A stretch of 64,000 bases of DNA from Pyrenula massariospora (GCA_021030905.1 JAGFMI010000015.1:806001-870000), one strand, 5' to 3'; numbered from the stretch's first letter, positions 44,888 to 55,971 are shown. The notes: a model not told the origin generated them from the sequence alone. A program made the numbers and translations.

Positions 44888-46814
44888 GTTGCACTGGGGT
44901 TGTTCTGCAGAGAAGGGATAGGGCAGAAAGATTGATGTTTTATAAGCTTCAAATACTTACGATGGGGAAGTGAGTATGGTAGAGCAGTAGGTAGAGAAGC
45001 TGAGCAGAGTGTGAGCCTGGGAAGTTTACTGCCCGAGCAAAGGCGGCCATGCTGAGTAACCACATGGTGGCTACACCAAACAAATCTCGTGTCAGATTGT
45101 CTTAGTCTATGGGTGGTTCTATCCAGCGCACCCAATTATGAAAGAAAGTAAGGGTTTCACCCGTTATCTTCGCTCATCTGTAGATCTTCGTACTGGGTTG
45201 TGCATTTGTTCTATGTCTATTCAGATAAAAGCAAAAGCAAACAAATGGATTCCATGAGTTTCCCCTGAAATGGTTTGACAGTACGTCATATCACCCTCTC
45301 GCATACATTCATCTTGCATTATCATTTCAAACCCTCACCTTTATGAAGTATTAATGGCTCCATGTACCATTGCCAAAACTGACTTCCTAATTGCCCCTTC
45401 CATTCCCAAACCTAGCCACCTACTACCATGGGCTAACCCGTGGCTCTCTGGCCCCACTCTAGAGCATTACGTGTCTCAGCAAGCGCCGGTGCTTTGAAGC
45501 ATGACCTGAAGCGGCCCAAAGTTTGCGCTTCCAGCCAGCGCAGATGTTCAGTCTCTAGCACGGACCCTTTGCCGATTTTTAATCTTGGGCGCTAAATAAG
45601 GTCCTTGGGACCCTATCTTTGGCCCGACGGTTCTTGCGGATAGGTTCAGTACCTGCACTGACCCGTGTTACCTTGCTATGGTGCAGCGTAGATAGGAAGG
45701 GGATATCTTGGCTGTCGTTAACATGGTATAGTAGCAAGGGCCCGAACAGTGAAGCATGAAGAATGGTGTAAGTTCCATTTATTTCCTTATGATATTCGCT
45801 CTGCTTACCTTGCCTCGATTATATTATTACCTAGATAGATCTAGCACGGATGTTTAATCTACCACTAAAGTCCTGTTGAACAGTCCACTGCACCAAAAGA
45901 CTGGCCTAGAGGCCAAGATGGATAGACTGTTTTATGTTTGACAAGTCCACACATAAGTCTAGATCCTAAGTGCATATCCCAGCTCTGCTCCATATGTGCA
46001 AAGACTGGAAATAGTAAATTGGGATGGAGCAGATGTCAACGAGCAAGCTACTCGGATAGGGAACTTGAGCCAATAGGGCAGAGTATAGCCGTATATAGAA
46101 CAGGAAAAGAGAGGAATAAGAGAAAGCGAGACAGATGTTGCAGAACCGAGATCTGGTGGAGGCTAAGCGGAGGAAATCATGCCACCAGAAGGCCCTTGGT
46201 CCTCCCTATCAGGCACCTTTTTTTATTGTTATTAATCCTTCCGGCTTTTCCGTTGGCCGAGAGCCGATACGCACGGTGTATATGAGTTTAGTATTAAAAA
46301 GTACACTGCCAGGGACTTCAATAGGGACTCTAGAGAGGTAGATAGATGAATGGGTAGATAATGGTGTGATATAATAAGCTATGATGCTCAGGTCCGATAT
46401 TTGTCTGACCATTACTTACTTCCGATTTTCTCTACAGAGTGTTGTATGGATGGAGAGATGGATCCTGGAATATCTTGGGAGGGTAAGGTCGGTGTATCTC
46501 CATCTGCCACTCCTGTGCGTCACTGCAACCGAACGCGGACGATCTCAGTAAGCGGCGGAGAAGAGGCCGAGGAACCGAGAGGAACAAGTGAAGCATGGAA
46601 CGAGGAACAGGGAGACCATTACGCCCTAACGCGTGAAGCAACGGCATCAGACACCATCAGAAGGATCGCCCTGCCTCAATTCGATGAAGCCTTTTTTTCC
46701 GGGGAAAGCATTACTGACAGCAGGAGCGCAATCGACAATGGATATTGATTGGGGCCAATTAGTGTGCGCATTTGACGTCTACGGTTCACCATAACTAATT
46801 TAGAAGCCAATAAA
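44888..46814. other. Gene-free stretch (1.9 kb)
   Basis: No supportable gene or element. Several short frames occur at 45938-46750 on both strands. The 3' flank of the F-box gene is included. Confidence 0.45.
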
Positions 46815-48217
46815 TCATGACCAGTGCCGGGACAGACGCTCCGTCCATTCAGCCTCGCCATGCAGGTAGTCGTACAGTTCCAACGTGACATCGTCGGAGA
46901 GCTCCGGCTGCGCGAAAGTGGAAATACCACAATCGAGTCCTCCGTCATCAACGTGGCTGATGTCGAGATCTTCTAATCCTGGATGCTCGCGCAGGGTCTT
47001 GAAGATCTCAATCCATTGACCATCGGTTACCCGCACGTACCACAATGTTAGCTGTCGGAGACGGTGGTGGCGGCGGAGGAGATCGCAAAATGCTGCACGC
47101 GTTAATTTCAAGCCCTCGACTGTGAGAACGGTGAGTTTTGGAGTGCTCAGCTCCCAGAGCTTGTCCATGGTTGGGTGTGGGTTTCGTCTGCAGGTGAATC
47201 GAAGATAGAGCTCAGTCAGAGCAGGCGTCTGCTCCAACAAAGGACAAATGGTTGCGGACCAGTCGGAACCGCTAGGTGACCGCTCTCCATCCCGCAAACA
47301 AAGGTCGAGGAGGCTTAATTTGGAAGTATCGAGCGCATTTGGCCATCCGGGGACATTTTTCATTGAAAAGACTTGACCTGGACCCCAATCGTTTTGGGTG
47401 ACGAACTCCTCCATCCGAACGCCCGCGATTGCTAGCGCTTGGAGGACGTTGCTGATGTGGCGGTCCGCCGACTCGACCTCATACATATCGACTGGCTTTT
47501 TCACGAGCACATCTGGATGCTGTTTCTGGAACAAGGTCGATTGGTTCGAACGGAGCCGGATGTCCAGGTTGATGGCTTCTGGGATCCCGTCGGAGATGAA
47601 GATGCTAGAAAGAAGGGGAAAGCGGGACATGCATCGTCCACAAGTCTTTTTGTACGCTCCGTAGCGAAGGAGTTTCTTTTGTTCTCTCAGACGAGCCTGG
47701 TATGCTCTAAGGCCTCCATTTTCTTCACCACTTGTGTACGGCGGCTCGTGCTTAGACCATCTTTCATGTCGGAGTTGTGACTTGTATTCGGATGCTTCTG
47801 CAAGCCTTGGCTGGAACATAGGTCGACAGAAGACGAGTCGATGGACGTAATTTCGGAGGATTGAATGCTGAGAAAGTAGCTCCAGTTTTTCCAGACTCTG
47901 AAGAGTAACAAAGATATTGAAATCGTAAAATAAGGCGGCAGATGGTGTTCGGAGCATGGAGAAAGTTTTACAGGTTTCTCTTATTGCTACGCAATCAGTC
48001 CTGAAGGGTTCCAGCGATCTATGAAGATAATTCTGACTTCGTAATGGGCCATACCTTCTGCATTCAGCATTTGGGCGAGAGTAAAGGATATTCAAGATAT
48101 AAGTTAAACAAAACAAACCCTCTCTGGGTCTACCTACTTTCGAGCATTGTCGGGTGGTGCCATGAAGCGGCAAATGTTCTCGAGAATCTCCCTCGGAAGA
48201 GTCTCAATTCCAGACAT
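46815..48217 (-). CDS. F-box protein with leucine-rich C-terminal region
   Basis: Two exons on the minus strand (48217-48138, 48057-46815) give 440 aa. The short first exon encodes IETLPREILENICRFM, a clear F-box start; the 80-nt intron has a GTAGGT donor and restores the frame. After the F-box comes VAIRETCKTFSML. Residues about 270-400 contain leucine-rich repeat-like strands: LSLLDLCLRDG, PALTELYLRF, LTVLTVEGLKL, LRQLTLWYVRV and LEDLDISHVDD. F-box proteins recruit substrates to SCF ubiquitin ligases through Skp1; the LRR-like part would bind the substrate. It sits beside conflict-type genes, but no functional link is shown. Confidence 0.8.
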
Positions 48218-48770
48218 CTTGTTGATCGGACAGTGCGCACTTTGATCCAGCAAAGCAGAGAGAACAAAAGAGGAAGAATAGGCGGCGAATGAATAGCCAT
48301 AATTGAACAAGTATCTAAGGAAGATAGGCGAGATTAAGCAGACAAGGTTTGCCAAGAAGACAAATTTGCCGTAGATTGCTTAGCCTGTGTTGTTTCCGTT
48401 GACAACGTCATGAACACTGCGTTTACAGCACGTTACTTCTCGATAGACATAAACATTGTCTAGAAAGCGTACGAGACACTGCGCAAGGTATGATGTGAAA
48501 TTGATTAATATTCTAAAGCTTAATACAAATGTCGAAGCTCGGTGCCTCTAACAGTACGCTATCTGTTCTGCTAACGCCATTGGACAGGGGTGCTTCCAGG
48601 CGGCGTCGACTACTAGAATAGATAAGTTTCGCTTAAACGCCCCGCCCTTGGGGCCCCCTTGCCCTAAAGTTAGCTTAGGGTATAAGCCGGCCGGAGCCGA
48701 TAAAGCCCGAGAACAAAAAAGCAAATCAGCCTCCGGTTAAGAAACATTATTTTCATGGAGACCGCTCCCG
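48218..48770. other. Intergenic
   Basis: Nothing supportable. The stretch 48630-48720 is rich in GGCC/CCGG palindromes and G/C runs, unlike its AT-richer surroundings. Confidence 0.4.
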
Positions 48771-49928
48771 CTATGCGCTGGTAGGATGTTTCCATTGCTG
48801 ATAGCCCACCCACGCTTGGAAGATCGAGACCGCAAGACCTGCCATGCCGAGAACTATCGCAATCAGTACACCTATGAGCGTCGCTTGCATGACATGTCTG
48901 TCACCACTTCTTCGCTGAAGCCATTTCTGCAGGAAACTTCGGGGCGTTGGATGTTGAACCTCCTCGTACAGGTCGGCGAGCCGCGTGGCTAAGTAATGAT
49001 ATCGAACCTCCGTCTCTCCATCAGAACGATGAAAAGCTGACTCAAAGCGTAAGCAGTCTCGGTCGAGAGAATAATTCTTTACAAGCTTCTCCAAGAGCGA
49101 CCGAGATTCTTTGTCCTGTGGGAAAAGTATCATCTGTAAAGAGTCCAATATCTCAAGGGCAAGCTGGCGAGGCAAGTTGCCAACAGCAATCACCCGACTG
49201 AGAGGTGTTTCAGGCATTAGATTTCTAGATGAGGTCAAGTGTTGCTTTAGGACAGCCGTATGATGGTAGATCTGGACTATGCCATTGCGGCGATCCAGTT
49301 TCAAATGGCTTCTCAGGTCATCTGTCGGGTGAAATCGCAGTCCAGCATCCTTTTTGAGCCTCGTGGCTTTTATTGCTGCCTTGGTCTCCCATCCTAAAGC
49401 TCCGTCTTCCTCAGTGAAAAAGGGCTCATGTTTCGGAAACGCGGACTCGAGAAATTGACTGAAAGACAGCGAGTTTCGCCACGGGGCAGGGTAGCTTCCA
49501 AGCTCAAGAAAGCCGGTACTATAGTGCTGCAGGGAACAATTGACCATAATCATGGCTTTGACGGCGAGGTTAAAGGCGTGGGCCTGATCTTCGGCTGGCG
49601 GGATCTTTGAGGGTCCATTGTCCCTCTCAGCGAAATACTTCTCTTCTAGCTGAGATCTTGGCGTGTCTGGGCTTCTTTTAATGATGCTGATAATTTCAAA
49701 AAGGTCTTTGTGACTCCTTAGAGCTGCAGCTTGACCGGAAAGATCAGCTGCCTCGCTGATGTAGCGATAGTATTCAAAATATCGAGACAGTCGTTTGGAG
49801 TGGCTCCACGGGCAGGAGGCGGAGCGACAGGGACGGCCCGGATCGCGCTGGCACTCCCCGCACACTTCGCTCCAGAGAGTCGCCACGAGGCTCTGAAGCT
49901 GCTTTTCACCAACGGGACCAAGTGACAT
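48771..49928 (-). CDS. Uncharacterised fungal protein with C-terminal membrane anchor
   Basis: Intronless. The ATG complementary to 49928 gives 385 aa starting MSLGPVGEKQLQSLV; an upstream ATG at 49955 would add nine residues. The N-terminal part has a Cys-rich stretch (CGECQRDPGRPC then CPWSHSKR) and is otherwise helical. RVIAVGNLPRQLALEILDSL and a charged block follow. One membrane helix near the C-terminus (ATLIGVLIAIVLGMAGLAVS) leads to a short YQQWKHP tail. This architecture recurs in uncharacterised fungal proteins. It is divergently paired with the protease-like gene at 50381, which suggests co-regulation. The protein probably faces the cytoplasm from an internal or plasma membrane (inference). 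Confidence 0.72.
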   Translation of the reverse strand: MSLGPVGEKQLQSLVATLWSEVCGECQRDPGRPCRSASCPWSHSKRLSRYFEYYRYISEAADLSGQAAALRSHKDLFEIISIIKRSPDTPRSQLEEKYFAERDNGPSKIPPAEDQAHAFNLAVKAMIMVNCSLQHYSTGFLELGSYPAPWRNSLSFSQFLESAFPKHEPFFTEEDGALGWETKAAIKATRLKKDAGLRFHPTDDLRSHLKLDRRNGIVQIYHHTAVLKQHLTSSRNLMPETPLSRVIAVGNLPRQLALEILDSLQMILFPQDKESRSLLEKLVKNYSLDRDCLRFESAFHRSDGETEVRYHYLATRLADLYEEVQHPTPRSFLQKWLQRRSGDRHVMQATLIGVLIAIVLGMAGLAVSIFQAWVGYQQWKHPTSA

Positions 49929-50380
49929 TGCCACAACAAGCCATCTGGTAGGCAAGAAATCTGCATTTGATGCTCACGCAGCCATTAAATCTCGTATTGG
50001 CGAGGCTGTGAGAATTTTCATGCCGCGACCAGAATACTTGGAATTAAAGGAGAGCGCTTTGAGAGACTTTCCTACTGGTCGCAGAGCCTGAAAAACGCTA
50101 GAAACTGCCACCCTGTTTCATCTGCATCAGACCAGCTTTGACAAGCCCAATCCCATCTTGGAGTCCGCCTGTCCGCTCGTCCGCTCCTCGAGGCTGAGAC
50201 GCTCATCTTGCACTGCCACGCGAAATGGCGCACAGTTTGCATGAAACTGTCCTACCCCTGAAGGTTGCAACTCCTCGCCATCTCGTGCGATCATAAATTC
50301 CATTCTCTCATTTTCATACCTGTTGCCGTTGCGTATTTTGTTATCAAAACACTCTTCCCAATTTGAAAGCCGGGAAAGCC
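49929..50380. promoter_or_regulatory. Shared divergent promoter region
   Basis: 450 bp separate the starts of the membrane-anchored gene (minus) and the protease-like gene (plus), so their promoters must lie here or overlap. No individual site was identified. Confidence 0.45.
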
Positions 50381-52086
50381 ATGACACCGATTTATCCTCA
50401 GGAGCAAGGAGCCTTTGCCGATGATGGTCAAGAATCTGGTCAGCCAAAGGAAATAAAGTCGCCCTCAGCGCTCCGTGACGAAATTAAGCTTTCTACTGTA
50501 TCAGGAGATTGGATGGATGATTCGGGATATGGGAGCACCTTACCCACGCCCGAGCGTAATTCGACGACTACTGTTGCTGGTGAGGATCTAAACATTAGCA
50601 ACGCAAGCAACAGGCATTCGGATCCTATACCGTGCCGTCTCAAAGAGCTTGATAACTTACTACGATTTCGGAGAGACATTGACGCAGAGACTGAGAACCG
50701 CTACAAGGACATTGAGAAGGTCCTCGAGCAGCCACTTTACAATTTTCTCCTCAAGAAAGAGCGCAAATACAGTCATCAGCCTATCTTAATACGACCCATG
50801 ATTCTAGGAAAGACTAACACAGATGCAAAGCCATTTATCGTCGTCTCTTGCTCGAAAAGGTACAGCGAAAGGGTTAAAAAGTTCTTCAAGATAGACTGGG
50901 TTAAGAATCTCTGTGAGCCTGGCGATGAGGATGTTCCTCGTTTCCAAGTTTATGTTGTTCCTAGACCTACGAAACTTGCTGCGACCCTGGTCAATGCCCT
51001 ATTCCAAGGCACATATAGCCCTAGTAAAACTACTTGCGGGACTTTGGTTGAATTCACCAATGAATGGGGGAAATCAAGAGCGACGCTTGGAGGGTTGATC
51101 AAAGTGACACAGTCAAATGGCGAATACACTCTCTGCGGTCTCACTAGCGGCCACTCGTTGACGGAAGATTGTGAGGACGTTTTCTCCGTTGATGACGACT
51201 CCGATGATAGGTCACTTGACGACTTCGAATTTTCCAAGTCACCTAACTTGGCAGACCAATGGAACGAGATTGACACTAAAGAAGGCCCACCTTCTCTGGA
51301 TCTAGACCTGCCTACAATTGATAGTAAGGGTGCCAGTTCTTCCCTTGCAGATGAACAGATCGGAGTGGCATTTATCAAGATGACTGTCGGGTATGACGAG
51401 CGCCCATGTAACTACGACTGGGCTATTGTTCAAGCTCTCTCTCCTTCCAAATACCTCCCGAATCTGCTCTACACGCCAGATGACGAAAAAATTCCGTCTA
51501 CATCGAGAGAAGGAGATCTCAAGCTACGGAACAAATCATTTCAAACCGATCAATTGGTCATCGTTATGGCTGGAGCAAGTGGCTGTCTGCGGGGAGTCCT
51601 CTCACCTATTACTGCGAGTCTACTCCTCGCTCCCGGTACTACAGCGGTAAAGGCATATGCGGTTCAGTTTCCAGACGGTTCGAGTATGTAATCTTTCTCT
51701 TGACCTCTTTCTCGCTGACTGTGATAGGTTTACGTGAAGGCGACTCAGGCTCGTGGGTTGTTAGCGAATCTACTCGGGAAGTCATTGGACCCCTATCGGT
51801 GCTCGATGCTTTTGGGGATGCCATCGTCATCCCCCTCGCAGATATTCTTGAAGACATCCAGAAAGAGCTTGGCGCTGCAAGTGTTGAGCTGCCTACCACC
51901 ATTGATATCCTTTCCAAACGGACCCAAGCGTTGATATCGCCACGCAATCCAAATAAGCGTCCAATGCCTGATAGAGGTGGTGTTTTTTCAGATGCACATG
52001 GGCCGCAAACTCCGCAGCCACCAGCCCCTCCAGATTCTGGCTATGCGTCAGCTCAACTCTCTTTACAAACAAGTCCGGGAATATGA
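50381..52086 (+). CDS. Trypsin-like serine protease-fold protein with intact H-D-S residues
   Basis: Two exons (50381-51683, 51728-52086) give 553 aa. The 44-nt intron has GTATGT and GTGATAG ends and splits the codon just before the GDSG motif. Residues about 1-80 are disordered and include DDSGYGS; residues 85-170 are helical. The protease-like half has LCGLTSGHSL (His258), NYDWAIVQ (Asp346) and EGDSGSWVV (Ser441), the order and context of a chymotrypsin-fold triad. About 170 residues separate H from D because of an acidic insert. There is no signal peptide, so it should act inside the cell. It is divergently paired with the membrane-anchored gene. The C-terminal tail carries a second DSGYAS. 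A longer alternative C-terminus is possible (see findings). Confidence 0.78.
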
Positions 52087-53527
52087 TTGTGATGACCATG
52101 GAAAATCACTGACAGATCCTTATCGGAATCAACTTCAACATTGCTTCAGGCTCAGTCCTGCCCCGGACAATCACTCCCATAGCGCTCCCGGAACGGATGG
52201 TACAAAATACCTTCCAACCGATATCGAATTGACTTTGAACATATCAAATGACCGTATATTTGTTACAATCCTTAGATATCCCAAAGCGCACGGTTCTAAC
52301 TCTCATCTACAAGCTTTCAGCCTTCCGCTCATCTTCTCACCTATTGACTACGACAATGCTAAGGAGCAAGCGCAAGTCAGTAAGTCAATATGGTCCCAAT
52401 GGCCAGAGGCCTTTTTCTTATCGCTTAGTACCAAGAGCTTATCTGATCTCACCTACCAGTTATCACTTCACCTTCCCGCCAAAAGCTTAAGACGAGAATG
52501 AAGCATTAGCTTCCGTAAGGTTTGATATTATAATATAAAATATCTCCTCGACCCACCAGTCTCGTTCCGTCAGCATCGCGACCGTCATAAAGGTGGGATT
52601 CTAAACTAACTCACTCATCGCCTAGGCTAATCACATTTGCTTAGACAGTTTTGGCCTAATTCTGGGACCTTTCGATGTCACTTTTCCGCCCGGTTATGCT
52701 TCGGCAACTCCACGCCAATTCTTATAGAAGACCCGTTCTTCGGCGTCCTTCCATTTGAACCCCAACTGAAGATCCCCACCATGGCAAAGAATCCGTCGTA
52801 TTAAATAGCAAATGGATGGGTTTCGTGCGACAAATAGACATTGTCATTGAGACTTCTTCTTTTTCAAGCGTGGGATACTGTTATAGAGTTGCACGATTTC
52901 GGACAGTGGCACGGCCATCACGCTGGTGCCGAATGTTGCTGTGGCAAAGCTGCTAGATACAGTCAATACTTTGAGATCTACGATTTTAGAAGGATCGCAG
53001 TTTTCAATACTGCTGTTGCCGGGTCTGTCTGCGGCATTGGGGGAAAAGGCGAGCGTCATTTTTCTATAAGATATGTCCTAAAAAATGATTTACCAAGTAA
53101 GATATCATATGATAGGCTATTTTGAGCACCCACTAAATGCTGTAGAAGTCTTAGAAGCTTTATAATAGTCTTATTATCGAGGCTAGGTAGAACAAATCGA
53201 GGCACTCCCTACCCCGATTATTAGCCGACGAGCGGCGGCACGCTTTCAAGGCAGGGTGACAGAAGTCGTGGCGTCCCCCCTTCAGGCTCTTCAGGCCGAT
53301 CATTGGCCGGTAAGGGGACCATAACTTCTGTCACCCTGCCTCGTTTTGCGACCAGGCCTTGTGTGTTCTTGGCGGACTATGACACGATACATCATTCTGA
53401 TCGAAGCATTTTTATAGTTCGTTGATTAGCTTTTCCAAGTTGGGGCAATAGCTGATTCTCAACGGCCTTCTTCGTTCGATAACGACGCACCGATCTTTCA
53501 CACAAGAATATCGTGAGACCTTGCGCG
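52087..53527. other. Intergenic with an open frame and MITE-like copy 2
   Basis: A 174-codon open frame (51977-52501, +) overlaps the protease gene end and may be an alternative last exon. After 52501 nothing is supported except the inverted-repeat element at 53248-53342, then the HET gene promoter. Confidence 0.45.
53248..53342. mobile_element. MITE-like inverted-repeat element, copy 2
   Basis: A 95-bp element. The left arm is AAGGCAGGGTGACAGAAGTC; the reverse complement of the right arm is GAGGCAGGGTGACAGAAGTT. It shares the GACAGAAGTCGTGGC block with copy 1 at 37928. Flanks CGCTTTC (left) and CGCAAAAC (right, reversed) may extend the arms. It ends 186 bp before the HET gene ATG. Confidence 0.7.
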
Positions 53528-55507
53528 ATGAGGCTTATTAACACCGAGGATTTCACAATCGAAGATTTTCTGCCTTCAAAAATCCCTCCATATGTGATCC
53601 TGTCTCACACTTGGAGAGATGAGGAAGTTAGCTTCCAGGATTTCCATGACCTGGACAAGGCAAAGACCAAACGCGGGTTTGCGAAGATCGAGATGACTTG
53701 CAGGCTTGCTCGGAGAATTAATATCGGATATGCATGGGTTGATACGTGCTGTATTGACAAATCTTCGAGCGCTGAACTTTCCGAGTCTATCAATTCCATG
53801 TTCAGCTGGTACGAGAAGTCGCACATCTGTTATGCTTACATCGATGACTGGTGGTGTGGCTCTAGTTGGGCTAGTTTGACGCGTCTAGAGCAAGATGAAG
53901 GCTCTGTTCCACACTTATATCGCCGAGAAGGTCTGTACTCTCTGATTGCTATAGATCAAAGAGAAAGTTCTGGAAACAGAGGAGAAAATTCTGACGAAGG
54001 AGAGGAGGAATCTTTCGACGCAGAGTATTCAGAGATAGAACATGAAGACGCAGACTTCACAACTACTCTCTGGGAAGATCGCCATCAACCACCTCAAAAG
54101 AACAGCCTGAGTGGAGGAATATTCTCCAGTGTTACTAGGGACGGGGGGACCCGCCCGCTCCCCGGCTTGTACGGTCGCCATCAATTCCGCAAAGAGTCAT
54201 CTCCTAGATGGTTTACACGTGGCTGGACACTCCAGGAGCTGATTGCGCCTCGCGAGATAGAGTTTTATGACCATGGTTGGAATTTAAGAGGTGCGAAGTC
54301 AGATCCATTCGTCGCTGGGCATATTTCACGTATAACTTTAATTCCTTTAGAAGTTCTTGGGAAGAATAGCAAGCGTGAACTTCAAAGAGTCTGCCTAGGA
54401 AAGCGGATGTCTTGGGCTGCCTGTAGGGAAACATCGCGAGAGGAGGATGCTGCTTACTGCCTTCTTGGAATATTTCAAGTGAATATCCCTATGCTTTATG
54501 GCGAGGGCGAGAAAGCCTTCCTTCGACTTCAGGAAGAGATCTTGAAATACTCAACTGATCTTTCCATCTTCGCTTGGACGCAAAACTCTCAGGAGCAATA
54601 CAAAAAGAAGTATCGAGGCATCCTCGCTCAGCACCCTCGAGAGTTCTATCGTCTGAATGATTGTATTTTCATGAGTACACAATTTAAACGCAGCGAAGAA
54701 TTTATCATGACCAACAAAGGACTTCGTTTTAACACACCGCTCTTTAAGCCTATACACAAAGGCACTTTTTCGGATTTTGTCGACATCTCGTTCATGGATC
54801 TTGGTTGTTGGATCGACGGCGAACGGCAGGGAATTCTGCTCCAAAGAACGTCTGACTGCTATGTCCGAGTGCTATCAGACGGCTGGGTTCAGATAACAAG
54901 TCTTATGCGTCATAGCGGATCTCGCACCATATATATCGCTCGAGACGCAGACGATTTTACGAATAACGAATATAATACAGATTTGGCATTTGGGATTAAG
55001 ATCCAGATGGAAACTCATCTCGATTCCTATTTTCTAGAGCTCTTAGAAGCCTGGCCATCGGATTCCTTCGACACGAGTGAGTCTACGTTTCTCGCTTCCG
55101 AGCTGGACCAGTTTACCGGTTTTGCTAAGTTTGCTATCATCAATGGAACGCTTCCAATTGATAAGAGGAGACAAATCGCTCATTTCATTGTTGTTGTTGT
55201 TTCCAATCTAACGAACCTTTCCACCTGCATCCTTGATGGAGAACATGCGACGCAATTTGAATCATTTGCAAAGTCAACATCGAACATGGATCAGATCAGC
55301 GCTCAAAAATTATTGCGGAGATACCGCCACAGGTCTGATATGGGATGGCGCGATAGAACCTCTAAATATTCAAATTTAGAAACTAAAGTCTTTGATAACT
55401 CGAGTCACAATCCATTACAGGTTTCTGCTAAAGAAAGAGCCAAAAGTTGGCATATACACGGGTGGTTGCTATATCGTAAAGTTATGAAAGTTGCATTATC
55501 CGGTTAG
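53528..55507 (+). CDS. HET-domain protein (HET-D/E-type N-terminus)
   Basis: Intronless, 659 aa from the ATG at 53528. MRLINTEDFTIEDFLPSKIP followed by YVILSHTWRDEEVSFQDF is the classic start of the HET-D/HET-E family. YAWVDTCCIDKSSSAELSES and MFSWYEKSHICYAYIDD complete the first half of the domain. An acidic insert of about 90 residues (about 125-220) separates this from WFTRGWTLQELIAPREIEFY (about 228-247). AACRETSREEDAAYCLLGIF and PMLYGEGEKAFLRLQEEI follow. No NACHT or WD repeats come after it; the 300-residue C-terminus is unassigned. The family triggers incompatibility cell death. An intact frame suggests function. MITE-like copy 2 lies in its promoter. Confidence 0.88.
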   Translation: MRLINTEDFTIEDFLPSKIPPYVILSHTWRDEEVSFQDFHDLDKAKTKRGFAKIEMTCRLARRINIGYAWVDTCCIDKSSSAELSESINSMFSWYEKSHICYAYIDDWWCGSSWASLTRLEQDEGSVPHLYRREGLYSLIAIDQRESSGNRGENSDEGEEESFDAEYSEIEHEDADFTTTLWEDRHQPPQKNSLSGGIFSSVTRDGGTRPLPGLYGRHQFRKESSPRWFTRGWTLQELIAPREIEFYDHGWNLRGAKSDPFVAGHISRITLIPLEVLGKNSKRELQRVCLGKRMSWAACRETSREEDAAYCLLGIFQVNIPMLYGEGEKAFLRLQEEILKYSTDLSIFAWTQNSQEQYKKKYRGILAQHPREFYRLNDCIFMSTQFKRSEEFIMTNKGLRFNTPLFKPIHKGTFSDFVDISFMDLGCWIDGERQGILLQRTSDCYVRVLSDGWVQITSLMRHSGSRTIYIARDADDFTNNEYNTDLAFGIKIQMETHLDSYFLELLEAWPSDSFDTSESTFLASELDQFTGFAKFAIINGTLPIDKRRQIAHFIVVVVSNLTNLSTCILDGEHATQFESFAKSTSNMDQISAQKLLRRYRHRSDMGWRDRTSKYSNLETKVFDNSSHNPLQVSAKERAKSWHIHGWLLYRKVMKVALSG

Positions 55508-55664
55508 CACACATTCCCAGTCCACCTTTTTCAGGGGAAGTTGATTCTCTCGGCGGACGCGTTTCCGGGTGGAAATCTGTCTTTGGACGTAATTTTATCT
55601 GTCTACGTAAACGGTCACGTTCTTGGAACAGAAAAATTTACTGGATAAATGGTGTCAAATTACT

Positions 55665-55971
55665 ATGCCATTTGAACTCGATGAGATCGCCTACAAAATC
55701 CGTGATGAGTGCATACACACCACCCCACCAACTATGGGTCACACGTTGTATAAGCCAGTAAGTCACTCATCCTTTCTCCATTCATACCTTCTCCCAACAT
55801 CGACAACGCATACAAAGGTACCTCCCTGAAGATGCGCACTATGAGCAAGTAGCTGCTCGCATCAAGCAATTTGAACACTCCGGCGGCAATCAGCCACTAC
55901 GGTACGGAGGAAAAGGGGGCTCCTTTGGAAGACTAGCTCGTCTGGTAACTGCAGCCGTCGAGAGGGGCTAG
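55665..55971 (+). CDS. Possible small two-exon gene, frame not resolved
   Basis: The first part reads MPFELDEIAYKIRDECIHTT and runs to a consensus GTAAGT donor at 55760. After an acceptor near 55825 a second part reads YLPEDAHYEQVAARIKQFEH and ends with an Arg/Gly-rich tail at the stop 55969-55971. Both parts look coding, but the obvious splice pair leaves them one frame apart. Either the splice choice is wrong or the gene is damaged. Family unknown. Confidence 0.35.

Noticed and set aside
50363-50380. Extended N-terminus of the protease-like protein
   Set aside because: The longer frame starts at a TTG; the first ATG at 50381 is the supportable start. The same logic moved the second HET start from a GTG at 53513 to 53528.
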